From assembly GCF_903915725.1 (NCBI RefSeq), contig NZ_CAIWTY010000008.1, positions 1 through 64,000 on the forward strand: a stretch of DNA of 64,000 nucleotides, in the 5' to 3' direction. Origin of the DNA: an uncultured Rhodopila sp. Lineage in GTDB: Bacteria; Pseudomonadota; Alphaproteobacteria; Acetobacterales; Acetobacteraceae. The notes under the pieces are model-generated. The model saw only the letters and a program-made list of their open reading frames with translations. It did no database searches and had not been told where the DNA came from. How positions within the stretch are numbered: the stretch's first letter is position 1; every line of letters begins with the position of its first letter. Shown here one piece after another: positions 46,249 to 54,230 of the stretch. The translations under genes and the position numbers were made by a program.

Positions 46249-46974
46249 ATGTTACCACTCCGTTCACTACAAATTGGCAACGCAATGACAGATCATACAC
46301 TGCAGGAGGCTTTTGACGAAAGCGGACTGTCAACGTTCTCCGTGCGAATTCGAGATAAGTTTCGCCCCCAGGCGAAGCGGCTTTTTGATATCTGTGTCTC
46401 ACTGGCGTTAATTTTGCTGATATTTCCGGCAGCTTTCCTGATCTTCATCGCAATCATGGTTAGTGGCGAAATTCCATTTTATTCTCATGTCAGGGTCGGA
46501 CAGGGTGGACGAGAGTTTGGCTGTCTGAAATTCAGAAGCATGCGCCGCGATGCCGACGTCGTATTGTCGAAACTATTGCGCGATGACCCGGCCGCGAAAC
46601 TTGAGTGGGAAGCCACCCGCAAGCTGAGGAACGATCCACGCGTCACGCGTATGGGGTCTTTTCTTCGTGCTACGAGTTTAGACGAACTGCCGCAACTGCT
46701 CAACGTTGTCGCCGGACAAATGAGTTTGGTGGGACCTCGGCCGGTAACACGCGATGAGCTAACGGCGTTCTACGAACCGTGTCAGGCAGCCGCGTACTGC
46801 TCCGTTAAACCTGGCCTGACCGGCTTGTGGCAGATTAGTGGAAGAAGCGAGCTCGGCTATCACAAGCGCAGCGCCTTGGACACGCTTTATGTCGAGCGCA
46901 TGTCCCTGAGAGCAGACCTTGTCATCTTGTTCCGGACGATCGGCGTCGTTGTTCGTCGGCAAGGAGCATGGTGA
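46249..46974 (+). CDS. Priming sugar-phosphate transferase (undecaprenyl-phosphate hexose-1-P transferase, ExoY/WcaJ-like)
   Basis: 241 aa; the next ATG at 46285 (MTDHTLQEAFD) may be the true start, as neither has a good ribosome-binding site. One N-terminal transmembrane helix (KRLFDICVSLALILLIFPAAF). The bacterial sugar transferase core is present: FYSHVRVGQGGREFGCLKFRSMRRDADVVL, DPRVTRMGSFLRATSLDELPQLLNV, GQMSLVGPRPV and KPGLTGLWQISGRSE. It would start repeat-unit synthesis on the lipid carrier. It is short, like ExoY (no N-terminal four-helix region). Confidence 0.92.
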   Translation: MLPLRSLQIGNAMTDHTLQEAFDESGLSTFSVRIRDKFRPQAKRLFDICVSLALILLIFPAAFLIFIAIMVSGEIPFYSHVRVGQGGREFGCLKFRSMRRDADVVLSKLLRDDPAAKLEWEATRKLRNDPRVTRMGSFLRATSLDELPQLLNVVAGQMSLVGPRPVTRDELTAFYEPCQAAAYCSVKPGLTGLWQISGRSELGYHKRSALDTLYVERMSLRADLVILFRTIGVVVRRQGAW

Positions 46975-47053
46975 CTTCAGACAGCAAGTATGGAGAGCTT
47001 GCCAGCGGCCCGGCGCGGGGTCGCATTTTGCTTGAAGGAGCTGCGGGTTCTCC

Positions 47054-48277
47054 ATGAATTCTGATCGTCGTGTTGCTATGCCCAATGGCACGGTGCGCTC
47101 CAGCTCTCGCGGTCGAATCCTCGATTATCACGTGGGACGACTGCTTCTTTGGGTGCTTGGCTGCATCCGGCGACGAAAGGATAGGCCACCTGTAAAGGTG
47201 CAGACTATCGGAATATGCGTCTTTGGAGCGATCGGAGATGCGCTGCTGTCCAGCTCGATCATCGGTGATCTTAAGCGTCGCTATCCCGGTGCCCGCGTCA
47301 TCATGGTGGTTACCGAAAGCAACGGCGGAATCATTCCGTTGTTGCCGCTTTCCGACGGATCGTTGGTCTTACCGATCTACGCGCCGAGGCAAGCATTTGG
47401 TCTGATGCGCCGGCAGCAATTCGATTTACTCATTGACGCGAACCAGTGGCTTCGCATCAGCGCAGTCTATTGCGCGCTGGCCGGGGCAAAGTACACAGTC
47501 GGTTTCAGAACGGTTGGGCAATATCGCCACTATGCCTTCGACCTGACCGCTGAACACAGCGCGACCCACCATGAACTGGAAAACTATCGTCGATTGCTAA
47601 CAGCTATCGGTATTGCCGGGACTTCATCGGCTAGAATCGATCCTCCTCGCGCGGACGCAGTAGTGAGCCGCCTGACACGTTCGCCTTACATAGTGCTGCA
47701 CCCCTGGGCCGGCGGCGGACGCGCTGAATTGAAGGAGTGGCCGTCCGGATATTGGATCGAAATCGGCAAGGTTATGTCTGCTCGGGGCTTTGCTCTTGTC
47801 GTAACCGGCTCATCCGGTGATGTTTCCAAGGCCAGGGATCTGGTGGAGGCGGCAAACGAGTCAGGGGTGCCGATGATCCTGCTGGCCGGACGGCTGAACC
47901 TCGGGCAAACGGCAGCTCTCCTGCAGCACGCGTCGTTGGTCGTCTCGGTCAATACCGGCATCATGCATATGGCCGCTGCTCTGGACGTGTCGTTGGTGGT
48001 GTTGCACGGACCCACCAACCCCGACCGTTGGGGTCCGCTAAGCGACAAGGCGGTCAGCGTTGTCCCCGGGCCGGTGCCCGCCGGCGTCCCTGTCGGGTAT
48101 CTTAATCTCGGCTTTGAATTCCCGAAGGACGTGCCGGATTGCATGGGCTTCATTGCGGTTGAGCATGTGTTGGCCGCAATCGATACAGCTTTGGCGAAAA
48201 GGGGTGAATCGGTAGACCGTCCACGGCCAGGTGTATTATGGGACGGCCCACGCGCATTGTCCGGGAGTGTTGGATGA
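47054..48277 (+). CDS. Family 9 glycosyltransferase (heptosyltransferase-like)
   Basis: 407 aa. GT9/ADP-heptose type motifs: KVQTIGICVFGAIGDALLSSSIIGDLKRRYPGARV at the N-terminus, VLHPWAGGGRAELKEWPSGYW, ILLAGRLNLGQTAALLQHASLVVSVNTGIMHMAAALDVSLVVLHGPTNPDRWGP. It lacks the outer LPS context, so another sugar is possible. It follows the sugar transferase by 79 bp on the same strand, and the first 45 residues are basic and not conserved. Confidence 0.88.
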   Translation: MNSDRRVAMPNGTVRSSSRGRILDYHVGRLLLWVLGCIRRRKDRPPVKVQTIGICVFGAIGDALLSSSIIGDLKRRYPGARVIMVVTESNGGIIPLLPLSDGSLVLPIYAPRQAFGLMRRQQFDLLIDANQWLRISAVYCALAGAKYTVGFRTVGQYRHYAFDLTAEHSATHHELENYRRLLTAIGIAGTSSARIDPPRADAVVSRLTRSPYIVLHPWAGGGRAELKEWPSGYWIEIGKVMSARGFALVVTGSSGDVSKARDLVEAANESGVPMILLAGRLNLGQTAALLQHASLVVSVNTGIMHMAAALDVSLVVLHGPTNPDRWGPLSDKAVSVVPGPVPAGVPVGYLNLGFEFPKDVPDCMGFIAVEHVLAAIDTALAKRGESVDRPRPGVLWDGPRALSGSVG

Positions 48278-48685
48278 ATGTGTCGTCGTCTTGGGTTTGG
48301 CCGGGCCGAAATCGTTTCGATCTTTTCTGGCATCGCACACCGGTGAATGGTTCCGCTTGTTTGAATACGTGCCGCTGGTGGAAGCGCTACGTTTGATCGA
48401 AAGCGAGCCGCATTCCCGCCCTGTTGACCTGACCACAGGCATTACGGCAATCGGACGCCGATTGGCTGCAATTCCGTAAGACGCCGCATGCCGCGCAAAG
48501 CCGCCGCGATGGCCCTTCGCCCGGCTGAAGAAACCCCAGCGCCAAAGAACGTTCCCTATCGACTGCATTTCTGGGACGGATGCGCCCATCCCGCCGGCGC
48601 TTGGCGGGGGATGGCAGCACTGTATGTTTAAGCCGGCGGCAAACTCTCCGCATGCTTACGCAACGATGTGCAGACCGGCATCGAC
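48278..48685. other. Gap with two short uncertain frames
   Basis: 48231-48479 (+) can encode SFRSFLASHTGEWFRLFEYV plus flanks, and 48488-48634 (+) can encode 48 residues (MPRKAAAMALRPAEETPAPK...). Neither has a clear ribosome-binding site or family. They are listed for completeness; nothing else is seen. Confidence 0.3.
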
Positions 48686-49144
48686 CTAGATTGTGTCGCC
48701 CGTCATGATTGCCAGCCGCCGATCGGCTGTCATCGCGTCGAGGTTCAGCACCTGGAGCAGAACGCCGTCGGCACTTGCAGCCGAAACCGCACGCGCCCGG
48801 GGCACCACGTTCAACAAGCCCCAAAACGCCGCCTCGGTCGGGGTGATCGCAGCGCCGGTGCCGGGAGAGACGTCGGGCAGCTTTGCGGCCACCGCGACCG
48901 TCGCATACAGCGGGTCCACAACCGCAGCCGTCCTTGCCGCCGTGCGCGCGGTGAGTTCGGCGATCTGCCGATCGGCCGGAGCGACCGCGGCCTGCATGGC
49001 CTCGCGATAGGTCGCCACGCCGGTCAGCCCCATGACGGTCAGGAACACCAGCGCGAAGGCCGACAGGATCGTCACGGTCAGGCTGATCCGGAACCTGCGT
49101 CCGGCAGCGTCCGCCCGCTTCATGGTCTCAGCCAAGCCAGTCAT
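48686..49144 (-). pseudogene. N-terminal part of a membrane sensor (cyclase or kinase-type), probably truncated
   Basis: 152 aa from the ATG at 49144. A basic start, one transmembrane segment (RISLTVTILSAFALVFLTVMGLTG) and an extracytoplasmic helical region (VAPADRQIAELTARTAARTAAVVDPL) match the sensory front end of some adenylate/guanylate cyclases or similar receptors. The frame stops after RRLAIMTGDTI where a second sensor segment, membrane helix and output domain would follow. It sits at the right border of the accessory region, so rearrangement is a likely cause. Confidence 0.5.
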
Positions 49145-49419
49145 GGCGACAGATAGAGCGCACGGGCCTCGCGCGGCTCTAACCGATCCAGTGCGGCGGG
49201 ACTGTGCAGGTGTTCCGGCCATCGCCGTCGCGATGCGATTACGTAACGTCATGTCTTGGCGCAATCTATTGCGGACGTCAGCCGGCTGGCGATGACAATT
49301 CCGGGTCGCCGCGGATGACGATGCCATGAAGTTTGCCGCCGCGGATGCTATGTGTCTTTCGCCGGGCGGCCGGAACGTGGCATGCGGTTCCCGGCGGCAG
49401 GCGTTACGGAGGGCGATTC

Positions 49420-49965
49420 GTGGCTGACCCGAAGCATTACGCCGTTGAAGAAACCCTGAAAGACGGCACCATCGTCACCATCCGCGCGGCGCACCCGGGC
49501 GATGGAGACAAGATTCGGACGGCGTTCAAGAACCTGGAGGCCGAGACCGTCTATACGCGGTTCTTCGCCTACAAGAACGAGGTCACCGATGCCGAACTCG
49601 CCCGCATTACCGGCGTGGATTTCGAGCGGGACGTCGCACTTCTTGTGACAATCGGCTCCGGTGAAACGGAGGTCGTCATCGGCGGCGCCAGCTATTTCGC
49701 CACCGATGCCGCCGCACCGGATCGCAGCGCTGAAGTCGCCTTCACCGTTGAAGAGGATTATCAGGGTCTCGGCATCGCCAGCAGCCTGATGCGGCATCTC
49801 GTTCGTATCGCGCGGGAAAAGGGACTTTCCAGGTTGGAGGCCGATGTCCTGGCGCGCAACCTGCCGATGCTGGGCGTCTTCAGGCGAAGCGGGCTGCCGA
49901 TGACGCTGCGGCACGATGACGACGCGGTGCATGTAACAATGTCCTTGCAGCCGGTGGCGCAATAA
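49420..49965 (+). CDS. GNAT family N-acetyltransferase, Gcn5-like domain of the acetate-metabolism type
   Basis: 181 aa from the GTG at 49420 with GGAGG 7 nt upstream. The GNAT motif is VEEDYQGLGIASSLMRHLVRIAREKGLSRLEADVLARNLPMLGVFRRSGLP. The N-terminal RAAHPGDGDKIRTAFKNLEAETVYTRFF is like the C-terminal acetyltransferase domain of Pat-type protein acetyltransferases, here free-standing. It may acetylate proteins (e.g. acyl-CoA synthetase). It precedes the arginine decarboxylase gene on the same strand by 33 bp. Confidence 0.85.
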   Translation: MADPKHYAVEETLKDGTIVTIRAAHPGDGDKIRTAFKNLEAETVYTRFFAYKNEVTDAELARITGVDFERDVALLVTIGSGETEVVIGGASYFATDAAAPDRSAEVAFTVEEDYQGLGIASSLMRHLVRIAREKGLSRLEADVLARNLPMLGVFRRSGLPMTLRHDDDAVHVTMSLQPVAQ

Positions 49966-49998
49966 ATCCCCGGCGCAGCACGCTTAACGGAGACTGAA

Positions 49999-50550
49999 AT
50001 GTTCCCAAGTCCGACCCGCATGTTCCTGACGAAAGGCGTCGGCGTCCATCGCCACGCTCTCACGGCGTTCGAGTTCGCCTTGCGCGATGCGGATATCGAG
50101 CAGCAAAATCTTGTCTATGTCTCCTCCATCCTGCCGCCGCGCTGCGAGGTCATCACCCGCGAGGCCGGGGCGGAGGCGCTCAAGCCCGGCGACATCACGT
50201 TCTGCGTCATGGCGCGGGCGGAGACGAACGAGTTCGGGCGGCATATCTTTGCCAGCCTCGGGCTGGCCAAGCCGGCCGATCCGGAGATGTACGGGTATAT
50301 TTCGGAACAGCATGGATACGGCATGACTGCCGAAGCGGCCGGAGAACAGGCCGAAGACCTCGCCGCGACCATGCTCGCCTCCACCCTCGGGCTGGATTTC
50401 GATCCCGACGCCGCATGGAACGAGCGCAAGCAGATCTATGAGCACAGCCACCTGATCATCGACAGCACATCGATCACGGCAACGGCCGAATGCGGCCCGG
50501 ACGGTCACTGGACCTGCGTCGTCGCCGCCGCGGTGTTCCTGTTTTCCTGA
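49999..50550 (+). CDS. Pyruvoyl-dependent arginine decarboxylase
   Basis: 183 aa, the PvlArgDC family length. It converts arginine to agmatine using a pyruvoyl cofactor made by self-cleavage at a Ser-Ser bond, here S42-S43 in NLVYVSSILPP. Other family features are TKGVGVHRHALTAFEFALRDA, GDITFCVMARAETN and the C-terminal ECGPDGHWTCVVAAAVFLFS. The role is polyamine synthesis or acid tolerance. Neighbouring GNAT and phosphatase genes give no pathway context, and no agmatinase is nearby. Confidence 0.92.
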   Translation: MFPSPTRMFLTKGVGVHRHALTAFEFALRDADIEQQNLVYVSSILPPRCEVITREAGAEALKPGDITFCVMARAETNEFGRHIFASLGLAKPADPEMYGYISEQHGYGMTAEAAGEQAEDLAATMLASTLGLDFDPDAAWNERKQIYEHSHLIIDSTSITATAECGPDGHWTCVVAAAVFLFS

Positions 50551-50579
50551 CGGGTTTCCCTCCAGTCCCCGGTGCACCC

Positions 50580-51401
50580 ATGAAACTGCCATTTCGCTTT
50601 ACCGTCTGCGGGCTGGATGAGCTCGCCATCCACAGCAAAGCCCGGGTCAGCCACGTGCTGTCCATTCTTGACCCGGAATGGCCTGTCCCCGGGGTGTTCG
50701 GCCATTTCGGCGCGCACCGGAAACTGGAGCTTCGCTTTCACGATGTGATCGACGAAACCCCCGGATCGATTGCACCGCGTGCCGGCGACGTTCAGCAGGT
50801 GCTGGCCTTCGGTGCCGCGCTGAACCGCGATCCCGTTACTGACGCGCATCTTCTCGTTCATTGCCATGCCGGCATTTCCAGGTCATCCGCCTCGATGGCC
50901 CTGCTGATCGCACAGGCGATGCCGGACCGCTCCGGCGATGCGATCTTCGCCGATATTCTGCGCATCCGGCCGCAGATCTGGCCGAACCTGCGGATTGTCG
51001 AGATGGGCGATCACGCGCTCGGCCGAAACGGCGACCTGGTCGCCGCCGCCCACCGCATCTACAACCTTCAGATCGGCAAACGCCCTGACCTCGTCGGCGA
51101 GTTCAAGTCGGGTGGCCGCGGACGGGAAGTGGAGGCGGCGCTGGCGCTGCCAGACGCAGCCTGGGTCCTCGTAGCTGACGTTCCATGCGGCGTTTTCGGG
51201 AATTTTCTTCGCCCCTTGAAAACCCTAAAAGACCTGCCGCAGGATGACATACAGCGAGCCCGCTATGACCATCGCCGCCGGCAAGGTCATCACCCAGGCG
51301 AGCGCCATATTCTTGATCGTGCTCCATTGCAGGCCGGAACCGTTGGCCGCCATGGTCCCCGCAACGCCGCTCGAAAGCACGTGCGTGGTGGACACCGGTA
51401 G
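50580..51401 (+). CDS. Cysteine-based tyrosine protein phosphatase, with run-on C-terminus
   Basis: 273 aa from the ATG at 50580. The catalytic HCX5R signature is C95-R101 in LLVHCHAGISRSS; the general acid is probably in the ELRFHDVIDET loop. Homologues usually end soon after the HRIYNLQIGKRPDLVGEF region (about 180-200 aa). Here no stop is met and the frame continues about 60 basic residues (DHRRRQGHHPGERHILD...) into the 3' end of the convergent PiT gene, overlapping it by 177 bp. The tail is unlikely to be functional, although the reading frame is real. Confidence 0.75.
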   Translation: MKLPFRFTVCGLDELAIHSKARVSHVLSILDPEWPVPGVFGHFGAHRKLELRFHDVIDETPGSIAPRAGDVQQVLAFGAALNRDPVTDAHLLVHCHAGISRSSASMALLIAQAMPDRSGDAIFADILRIRPQIWPNLRIVEMGDHALGRNGDLVAAAHRIYNLQIGKRPDLVGEFKSGGRGREVEAALALPDAAWVLVADVPCGVFGNFLRPLKTLKDLPQDDIQRARYDHRRRQGHHPGERHILDRAPLQAGTVGRHGPRNAARKHVRGGHR

Positions 51402-52850
51402 CCCATAGGCATCCGCCAGACCGATCGTCGCCATCGCCACGATCTCGGCCGAGGCGCCCTGCGCATAGGTCAGGTGCGTCTTGCCGATCTTCTCACCCAC
51501 AGTGACAACGATGCGCTTCCAGCCCACCATCGTTCCAAGCCCCAAGGCCAGCGCGACGGACACCTTCACCCAGGTCGGGATGAACTTGGTGCCGCTGTCC
51601 AGCGACGATCGCAACGACTTCACCGCGGCGATATCGGAACTGTCGAAGCCGGGCGGACTGGCGCCCATCAGCCGCACCGCATCGGATGCCAGATACATGT
51701 CGTTGCGCACGTTCTGCGTGGCGGCGGCCGGCACCGCCTTGATCGCGCCATAGTCCTTGACCTGCCGTCCAATATCCGCCGTCAGCGTTGCAAGGGCGGC
51801 GTAGACTTCCGGCTGGTTGAGGTTGCGGGCCTGGAGCGCACCACCCACCGTTGCGCGGGCGGCCGCGGCGTCCTTCGGCGAAGCCGCAGCCCCGGCGTGG
51901 GCGTGAAAGACGTCCTCCGCGGACTGCACGGCGCGCAGAAACATCGGCGTCGTGTTTTCGGGAATGGCGCGGTTCAGCGCATAGGCCGTCGGCATCGCGC
52001 CGATCAGGATCAGCATGATCAGACCCATGCCCTTCTGCCCGTCGTTGCTGCCGTGGAAAAACGAGACGCCGGTGCAGGTCAGCACCAGAAGCGCCCGGAT
52101 CGGCGCCGGCGGCGGCTTCTTGCCCTCGGGCGCGGTATACAGCGACTTGCTGCGCACCACGAACTTCATTGCCAGAAGCAGCACCGCGGACAGCACGAAG
52201 CCGATAACCGGGCTGAACAGCAGCGCCTTGAACACATTGACGGCCTGCGCCCAGTCCACGCCGGACGTCGCCGAACCATTCGGTGAAATAAGCTGGTTGG
52301 CGATGCCGACACCCATGATGGAGCCGACCAGCGCGTGGGACGAACTGTTCGGCAGCCCCAAGGCCCAGGTTCCGAGATTCCAGATGATCGCCGCAATCAG
52401 CAGCGCGAAGATCATGGCGTAGCCGGCACCGCTGCCAACCTGAAGGATCAGTTCCACCGGCAGCAAGGTCACCACCGTGAAGGCGACCGCGCCGCTCGAC
52501 GTCAGCACACCGAGGAAGTTCCAGGTTCCGGACCAGATCACCGCCGCCAATGGCGGCAGACTGTGGGTATAGATAACCGTGGCAACCGCGTTGGCGGTGT
52601 CATGAAAGCCGTTGACGAACTCGAATCCCAGGGCGATCAGCAGGGCGATGCCAAGCAGCACAAAGGCGCCGATTGCCAGGTCGTCCTGACCTGTGGCGGC
52701 GACGTCTCTCCAGATACTGAACGCCGCATAGCCCAGGCCCGCCACGAGCACCAAAATAAATGCGATTGCACCGCGGACGTGCGGCTTTTCGTCAAGGTGC
52801 GGGAGTGGCGAGGCGCTCGTTGCGCTTTGGTTGATTGCAAGATCTGACAT
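51225..52850 (-). CDS. pit: PiT family inorganic phosphate transporter
   Basis: 541 aa with about 11-12 hydrophobic segments. The repeated PiT signatures are FVNGFHDTANAVATVIYTHSLPP, LGTWALGLPNSSSHALVGSIMGVG, FFHGSNDGQKGMGL and VGEKIGKTHLTYAQGASAEIVAMATIGLADAYGLPVSTTHVLSSGVAG. It carries metal-phosphate in symport with protons. A long cytoplasmic loop (about 250-370) is extra compared with short bacterial PiT. It lies opposite and near a DUF47 protein, the usual partner of PiT. Confidence 0.95.
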   Translation of the reverse strand: MSDLAINQSATSASPLPHLDEKPHVRGAIAFILVLVAGLGYAAFSIWRDVAATGQDDLAIGAFVLLGIALLIALGFEFVNGFHDTANAVATVIYTHSLPPLAAVIWSGTWNFLGVLTSSGAVAFTVVTLLPVELILQVGSGAGYAMIFALLIAAIIWNLGTWALGLPNSSSHALVGSIMGVGIANQLISPNGSATSGVDWAQAVNVFKALLFSPVIGFVLSAVLLLAMKFVVRSKSLYTAPEGKKPPPAPIRALLVLTCTGVSFFHGSNDGQKGMGLIMLILIGAMPTAYALNRAIPENTTPMFLRAVQSAEDVFHAHAGAAASPKDAAAARATVGGALQARNLNQPEVYAALATLTADIGRQVKDYGAIKAVPAAATQNVRNDMYLASDAVRLMGASPPGFDSSDIAAVKSLRSSLDSGTKFIPTWVKVSVALALGLGTMVGWKRIVVTVGEKIGKTHLTYAQGASAEIVAMATIGLADAYGLPVSTTHVLSSGVAGTMAANGSGLQWSTIKNMALAWVMTLPAAMVIAGSLYVILRQVF

Positions 52851-52962
52851 GCTTTTCCCCGGATCTCGCGTCCCGCTACCGCAGCACGGATCATTGCCGT
52901 GCGCGTTACCGGGAGCGTAATTAATCGTGTGAGGATTTCTGTAATGAGCAGGCTTCGGTGAA

Positions 52963-53199
52963 CTATCCCCTTGCGATTTGATTCACCCACTTGATCGGAA
53001 CGCCGAAAGCTTCGGCCTCCCGCTCGATCCATTGCCGGGCCTCATCCGGCGAAAAGCAACGTCGCATCGCCGGCGCCCGGCCGGGAAAATCCGGGATCGC
53101 TCCGGGTGCGGCGCCTTCACCTACAAAGGCACCGACAAACTCGCCGGTGCCATAACGTTCAATCCAAGCGAGGAGACTATCTCCGGGCGGCATGGACAA
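52963..53199 (-). CDS. Small hypothetical protein
   Basis: 78 aa from a TTG at 53199 with AGGAGG 5 nt upstream, or 76 aa from the ATG at 53193. It has a charged, Trp-containing sequence (AWIERYGTGEFVGAF, SPDEARQWIEREAEAFGVPIKWVNQIA) with no motif I know. The conserved look and strong ribosome-binding site support a real gene. Located 113 bp upstream of the PiT start on the same strand. Confidence 0.6.
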   Translation of the reverse strand: MSMPPGDSLLAWIERYGTGEFVGAFVGEGAAPGAIPDFPGRAPAMRRCFSPDEARQWIEREAEAFGVPIKWVNQIARG

Positions 53200-53510
53200 G
53201 GAAGCCTCCTGTGCACATCCTGGAGTACTACCGATATGTGACCACCTTGTCTAGCCAGCCTCGGACCGAATTATTTGATGGAACGTAAAATATTTAATCA
53301 ACCCGGAGTAGCATACTATCTATGGATGCCTATCCCCGGTGACTTACTTTATCTGCGCGTCACCGGAAAGCTGCGGATTGGCCCGAGGGATCTGTACGGC
53401 GCGTAGCATCTCGGCCAAATGCGCCGGCCGCGCGAGCTGTCACTTTTCAGTTGACTCAGTCATGCGCCAGGGGAGAACGCTTGCGACGTCGCAAAGACTT
53501 GCGTCAATCG

Positions 53511-53825
53511 ATGTCGAACAGATTTTCCCGCAGCGCGTCCTCGTATTCGGCCTTTGCAGCCGCCGCATTCGGGAAGTTCTTCGAAAGTTTTGTAGTCTTC
53601 ATGACCGGCGTTGCGCTGGCACGGATCGCTCGCGAATTCGAGATCGGTGCCGCTTAGGACGGTTTCGATAGCGCTGCCAGCTTGTTCGGCATTCTGGTCG
53701 GCGCTATCGGGCTGCGCGGCATCGATCGCTTCGGGCGCAAGCGGATGTTCATCACCGCGATGGTCATTTTCTGCGCCTTCCTGCTGCTGCTGATCATGAC
53801 CAGCGGTTTCATACGAGCAACATAG
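53511..53825 (+). pseudogene. Decayed MFS (sugar/aromatic-acid type) transporter remnant
   Basis: From ATG 53511 the frame reads FGKFFESFVVFMTGVALARIAREFEIGAA, an in-frame TAG at 53655, then DGFDSAASLFGILVGAIGLRGIDRFGRKRMFI and ends at a TAG at 53823. These are helices 1-3 and the RFGRKR loop of MFS proteins. The rest of the protein is absent. A nonsense mutation plus truncation make it a clear relic. Confidence 0.8.
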
Positions 53826-54230
53826 AAACGACGCTGCAACGGTCTTCCATCAAGTGCTCTCCGTATGGGTTGGCATTATGAAGTTTCAATGACCGTGAAA
53901 CCACCCCCACAGGCCACAAACGCCGATATTCGGCCGAAATCCGCTTCATGCCCTGACACGGGATCGGCCGAAACGGATCGACTAAGTAGTTTCCGTCCCT
54001 ATCGCTCTGAGGTCTCGGACTCTAGCTTGCATGCACAGAAGCCCAGCTTGACAACACATGGCTGAATTTGAGCTTGTACATTCGGTTGGGATTGGCCGCC
54101 ACCGCGAGTTGGAACGCCCTCTCGCCTCGAAACCAGCGGCTTGCCCACCGAAGGGGCCATTCAAGCTTTCTCCCGCCGCAGTCCCACTTCCAAGTCGGAT
54201 CGGCGCGGCAACCGACCACAAGGAGCGCAC
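53826..54230. other. Spacer, no gene seen
   Basis: There is no supported frame; short frames lack ribosome-binding sites. It carries the likely promoter for the DUF47 operon. The AAGGAG before the operon start is at its end. Confidence 0.4.
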
